NCBI RefSeq assembly: GCF_963259705.1
Contig: NC_081851.1
Span: forward strand, 12,250,145-12,314,144
Direction of reading: 5' to 3'
DNA from: Myotis daubentonii
Lineage: Eukaryota > Chordata > Mammalia > Chiroptera > Vespertilionidae
DNA length: 64,000 nucleotides
The translations under genes were made by a program, and so were the position numbers. A model generated the notes under the pieces. The model was not told where the DNA came from, searched no databases, and was given only the letters and a program-made list of their open reading frames with translations. Positions 59,286 through 64,000 of the stretch are shown piece by piece; the first letter of the stretch is position 1, and the number at the start of each line of letters is the position of its first letter.

Positions 59286-62200
59286 TCACTTAGCATAATG
59301 CTCTCCAGTTCCATCCATGCCTTGCAAATGGTAAGAGTTCCTTTTTAGAGCAGCATAGTATTCCATTGTGTAGATTTACCACAGTTTTCTAATCCATTGA
59401 TCCACTGATGGGCACTTAGGCTGTTTCCAGATCCTAGCTATGGTGAATTGTGCTGCTATGAACATAGGGGTGCATATATCCTTTCTGATTGGTGTTTCTG
59501 GTTTCTTGGGATATATTCCTAGAAGTGGGATCACAGGGTCAAATGGGAGTTCCATTTTCAGTTTTTTGAGGAAACTCCATACTGTCTTCCATAGTGGCTG
59601 CACCAGTCTGCATTCCCACCAGCAGTGCACAAGTGTTCCTTTTTATCCACATCCTCTCCAGCACTTGTCGTTTGTTGATTTGTTGATGATAGCCAGTCTG
59701 ACAGGTGTGAGATGGTACCTCATTGCTGTTTTGATTTGCATCTCTCGGATGATTAGTGACTTTGAGCATGTTTTCATATGTCTCTTGGCTTTCTGGATGT
59801 CCTCTTTTGAAAGGTGTCTATTTAGGTCCTTTGCCCATTTTTTGATTGGATTGTTTATCTTTCTTTTGTTAAGTTGTATGAGTTCCCTATAAATTTTGGA
59901 GATTAGGCCCTTATCAGATATGTCATTGGCAAATATGTTTTCCCACACAGTGGGTTTTCTCGTTGTTTTGTTGATGGTTTCTTTTGCTGTGCAGAAGCTT
60001 TTTATTTTGATGTAGTCCCATTTGTTCATTTTTTCTTTAGTTTCAAGTGCCCTAGGAGCTGTATCAGTGAAGAAATTGCTTCGGCATATGTCTGAGATTT
60101 TCTTGCCTTTGGATTCTTCTAGAATTTTTATGGTATCCTGTCGTACATTTAAGTCCTTTATCCATTTTGAGTTTATTTTTGTGTATGGTGTAAGTTGTTG
60201 GTCTAGTTTCATTTTCTTACATATATCTGTCCAATTTTCCCAACACCATTTATTGAAGAGACTATCTTGGCTCCATTGTATGTTCTTGCCTCCTTTGTCA
60301 AATATTAATTGAGCATATTGGTTCGGGCTGATTTCTGGGCTCTCTATTCTATTCCATTGATCTATATGCCTATTCTTGTGCCAGTACCAGGCAGTTTTGA
60401 GAACAGTGGCTTTGTAATACAACTTGATATCTGGTATTGAGATCCCACCTACTTTGTTCTTTTTCAGGATTGCTGCAGCTATTCAGGGTCTTTTTTTATT
60501 CCAGATGAATTTTTGGAAAGTTCGTTCTAGATCGCTGAAGTATGCTGTTGGTACTTTAATGGGAAGTGCGTTGAATTTATAGATTGTTTTGGGTAGTATG
60601 GACATTTTGATGATGTTGATTCTACCAATCCATGAACACGGTATGTTCTTCCATCTGTTTATGTCTTCCTCTATGTCTTTTTTAAACGTCCTGTAGTTTT
60701 CTGAGTAGAGGTCTTTTACCTCTTTAGTTAAGTTTATTCCTAGGTAGCTTAGTTTTTTCGGTGCAATGGTAAACGGGATTGTTTTTATAATCTCTCTTTC
60801 TGAAAGTTCACTATTGGTGTATAGAAATGCCTCAGATTTCTTGGGGTTAATTTTGTATCCTGCTACATTGCCAAATTCATGTATTAAGTCTAGTAGCTTT
60901 TTGATGGAATCTCTAGGGTTTTGTATGTATAATATCATGTCGTCTGCAAATAAGGACAGTTTTACTTCCTCTTTTCCAATTTGGATGCCTTTTATTTCTT
61001 CTTCTTGCCGAATTGCAATGGCTAACACTTCCAGTACTATGTTGAACAGGAGTGGTGAGAGGGGGCATCCCTGTCTTGTTCCTGTTCTTAGGGGAAATGG
61101 TGTTAGTTTTTGTCCGTTGAGTATGCTGTTGGCTGTGGGCCTGTCATATATGGCTTTTATTATGTTGAGGTATGATCCTTCTACTCCCACCTTGCTGAGA
61201 GTTTTTATCAAAAATGGGTGTTGAATTTTGTCAAATGCTTTTTCTGCATCAATTGATATGACCATGTGGTTTTTTTCTTTCAATTTGTTTATGTGATGTA
61301 TCACGTTTATTGATTTGCGGATATTGTACCATTCTTGCATCCCTGGGATAAATCCTACTTGGTCATGGTGTATGATCTTTCTGATGTACTGCTGGATCCG
61401 ATTTGCTAAGATTTTGTTGAGGATTTTGGCATCTATGTTCATGAGGGATATTGGCCTGTAATTCTCTTTCATTGTGTTGTCTTTACCTGGTTTTGGTATT
61501 AGGGTGATGCTGGCTTCATAGAATGAGCTTGGAAGTGTTCCTTCCTCTTGAATTTTTTGTAGTAGTCTGAGGAGGATAGGTTTTAGTTCTTCCTTGAATG
61601 TTTGGTAAAACTCCCCTGTGAAGCCGTCTGGTCCTGGGCTTTTGTTTGATGGAAGCTTTTTGATGACTGCTTCAATTTCTTCCATAGTTATTGGCCTGTT
61701 GAGATTTTTAGATTCTTCCTGATTGAGTTTTGGAATGTTGTATTTTTCTAGGAATTTGTCCATTTCCTCCAGGTTGTCTAGTTTGTTGGAGTAGAGCTGT
61801 CCATAGTATTTTTTAACAATCATTTGTATTTCTGTGGGGTCTGTTGTTATTTCGCCTCTATCGTTTCTTATTTTGTTTATTTGGGTCCTCTCTCTTTGCT
61901 TCTTGGTGAGTCTGGCTAGAGGTTTGTCAATCTTGTTTATCCTTTCAAAGAACCAGCTCTTGGTTTCATTGATTTTCTGTATTGTTTTTTTGGTCTCTAT
62001 GTCATTTATTTCTGCTCTAATCTTTATTATCTCCTTCCTTCTGCTCACTCTGGGGTTTTCTTGTTGCTGTCTTTCTAATTCTTTGAGTTGTAGAGTTAGA
62101 TGATTTACTACCATTTTTTCTTGTTTTTTGAGAGAGGCCTGTAGAGCTATAAACTTCCCTCTCAGGACTGCTTTTATTGTGTTCCATAGGTTTTGGATTA

Positions 62201-63044
62201 TTGTGTTTTCATTGTCATTACTTTCCAGGATATTTTTGATTTCTTCTTTGATCTCATTGGTAACCCAATCAATATTTAATAACATGCTATTCAGCTTCCA
62301 AGTGTTTGAGTATTTGGGGTTGTTTTTATTGTAGTTTATTTCTAATATTATGCCATCATGGTCTGAGAAGATGCTTTTTATGATTTCAATCTTCTTGAAT
62401 TTGGGGAGACTTTGCTTGTGACCCAATATGTGGTCTATGTTTGAATATGTCCCATGAGCATCAGAGTGGAATGTATGTTCTGTGGCTTTGGGGTGAAGTG
62501 TTCTGAAGATGTCTATTAAGTCCATCTGATCTAGTGAGTCATTTAGGATTGCTGTTTCTTTGCTGATTGTTTGTCTAGCGGACTTATCCAGTGATGTCAG
62601 TGGTGTATTTAAGTCCCCTACTTTAATTGTATTGTTGTCGATCTCTCCTTTGATATCTTCCAGGAGTTTTTTTTATGAATTTGGGCTCTCCTGCATTGGG
62701 TACATATATGTTTACCAGAGTTGTATCTTCTTGTTGTATTGATCCCTTTAGTATGATGAAGTGGCCTTCCTTTTCTCTTGTTATGGCCTTCACTTTGAGG
62801 TCTATTTTGTCTGATATAAGTATGGCTACCCCAGCTTTCTTTTCCTTTCCATTTGCCTGAAAGACATTTTTTCAACCCTTACTTTCAGTCCGTGTGAGTC
62901 CCTTCTAATGAGGTGTGTCTCTTGTAGACAGCAGATGTATCGGTCATGTTTTTGTATCCATTCAGCCACTCGATGTCTTTTGGTTGGAGCATTTAGTCCG
63001 TTTACGTTTAAAGTTATTATTGAAAGGTACTTGTTTGTAGCCAT
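59286..63044 (-). pseudogene. L1-C ORF2, few lesions
   Basis: Starts [15 protein letters not shown] at 63044. The endonuclease part has a one-base loss near 62868 and a compensating change near 62672. A continuous 680-codon frame then runs 62525-60483 through the whole RT domain (FADDMILY near 60935), ending at TGA 60483-60485. The C-terminal part is open 60422-59643 and then frame-changed to 59376. The RT core is the best preserved of the three L1s here. Confidence 0.88.
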
Positions 63045-63092
63045 TTCCTTTTTAATGTGGCTGTTTTCTTTCTGAGCTTTTTATTTCTTTTT

Positions 63093-64000
63093 TTACACCA
63101 GTCCCTTTAGCATTTCTTGCATTGCTGGCTTGGTGGTGATAAACTCCCTTAGCCTTTTTTTGTCTGTGAAACTTCTTATTTCCCCTTCAATTTTGAATGA
63201 TAGCCTTGCTGGATAGAGTATTCTTGGATTCAGTCCTTTGCTTTGCATCACTTTGTAAATTTCAGTCCATTCTTTTCTGGCCTGATGTGTTTCTGTTGAG
63301 ATGTCATTTGATAATCTAATGGGAGATCCCTTGTATGTAACTTTCCGTCTCTCTCTTGCAGCTTGTAAGATTCTCTCTTTGTCCTGAACATTTGCCATGG
63401 TAATTATGATGTGTCTTGGTGTGGGTCTTTTCGGGTTCACCTTGTTTGGGACTCTCTGGGTTTGTGTGACTTTTTTCTTCCCCAGCTCAGGGAAGTTTTC
63501 TGATATTATTTCTTCGAGTAGGTTTTCTAATCCTTGTTCCTCTTTCTTTTGTTCTGCCACCCCTATTATTCGTATGTTGTTTCGTTTTATGTTGTCCCAG
63601 AGCTCCCTTAGGCTCTCCTCCTGTCTTTTAATTTTTTTCTCCAATTGCAGTACAGTTTGGGTGTGTTTTGCTTCCTTGTCCTCTAATTCACTAATTCGGT
63701 CCTCCGCTTCTCCTAGTCTACTGTTGATACTTTCAATAGTGTTTTTTATTGCAGCTATATCGCTCTTCATTTCTTCTTGGGTCTTACTTAAGTTGTTGAT
63801 TTTTTCATCTGTTTCTTCTAGCTTCTTGCATATGTTATTGATTTTTTCCTCCGTCCAGTTTATGAACTCTAGGACCCTTATTCTGAATTCTTTTTCGGTC
63901 ATGTTGCATGCCTCTGTATCACTTAGCTGCTTTTCTGGCGAGACCTCTTTTTCTTTCCTTTGGGGGTTTCTTTGTCTACCCATGTTTGTTCTCACTGACA
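63093..64000 (-). CDS. L1-C ORF1 protein, intact to the window edge
   Basis: An uninterrupted frame ending TAA 63093-63095. ATG at 63981-63983 gives 296 residues starting MGRQRNPQ. Homology with the plus-strand copy (ATG at 16496) suggests the true start lies 6 codons further out, with its first base just beyond 64000. Coiled coil about residues 25-125, RRM-like core (RIIGVAEQ, RHIIITM) and C-terminal domain ending LKGLV. Nucleic-acid-binding chaperone of the L1 particle. Confidence 0.85.
   Translation of the reverse strand, partial: SVRTNMGRQRNPQRKEKEVSPEKQLSDTEACNMTEKEFRIRVLEFINWTEEKINNICKKLEETDEKINNLSKTQEEMKSDIAAIKNTIESINSRLGEAEDRISELEDKEAKHTQTVLQLEKKIKRQEESLRELWDNIKRNNIRIIGVAEQKKEEQGLENLLEEIISENFPELGKKKVTQTQRVPNKVNPKRPTPRHIIITMANVQDKERILQAARERRKVTYKGSPIRLSNDISTETHQARKEWTEIYKVMQSKGLNPRILYPARLSFKIEGEIRSFTDKKRLREFITTKPAMQEMLKGLV

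Larger units (their letters stand above)
58931..64000 (-). mobile_element. L1 copy C, continues past window
   Basis: The poly-T at 58931-58962 marks the 3' end. 3' UTR, ORF2 and ORF1 follow upward to the window edge. It is inserted in the same orientation into L1-B ORF2 at an A-rich site (aaaaaatactatg on the sense strand). The 5' UTR and right TSD are outside. Confidence 0.9.

Noticed and set aside
56085..64000. Plus-strand frames of 90-175 codons rich in Phe, Leu and Ser
   Set aside because: They are antisense shadows of L1 ORF1 and ORF2 on the minus strand.

Overview
This is mammalian nuclear DNA, most likely from a vespertilionid (vesper) bat. The evidence is lineage-typical mobile DNA: at least 17 copies of a tRNA-derived Ves-type SINE, two Helitron remnants with the HeliBat 3' hairpin and CTAG end, three SPIN-type hAT MITEs, and young L1 and half-L1 (HAL1) retrotransposons. 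These sit among older mammalian repeats (MLT1/MST LTRs, MIR, L2, L1M, Tigger). Nothing prokaryotic is present; most long open frames are retrotransposon frames or chance.

Layout. Positions 1-3925 hold a tandem array with a 1406-bp unit that itself contains two related sub-blocks. Positions 4459-9255 (+) carry a spliced gene homologous to the N-terminal REM (RasGEF_N) part of RalGDS. All exon joins keep frame, exon 1 of the set is duplicated, and the frame stops before any catalytic RasGEF domain. From 12659 to 33615 (-) are four ANAPC1-homologous exons. The start-codon exon and the next are open; the two others match the middle of the protein, one is frameshifted, and the intervening exons are absent. 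This looks like a partial, decayed copy. Inside it sit a full-length L1 (14562-23715, with a nested HAL1 and a probable 3' transduction) and a second HAL1 (28721-30868, minus).

A CpG island at 35765-36660 lies 2.2 kb upstream of the ANAPC1-like start exon and may be its promoter. Positions 36.9-48.0 kb are SINEs, MITEs, Helitrons, a Tigger and unique DNA. A decayed gammaretrovirus-like ERV lies on the minus strand at 48196-52597; its 5' LTR is replaced by a 172-bp palindrome. Positions 53-56 kb are mostly unique with MIR/L2 and a SINE. From 56020 to the window end are two same-orientation minus-strand L1 copies, the second inserted into the first; its ORF1 is intact up to the edge.

Function. 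Only the RalGDS-like gene looks like a plausible host protein gene. The HAL1 at 18566-20466 has an uninterrupted 282-residue ORF1 and no ORF2. The L1 copies supply ORF1 and ORF2 frames with endonuclease, reverse transcriptase and C-terminal cysteine motifs, all ORF2 copies broken. All family calls come from reading the sequence and translations by eye; no alignment or database search was run.
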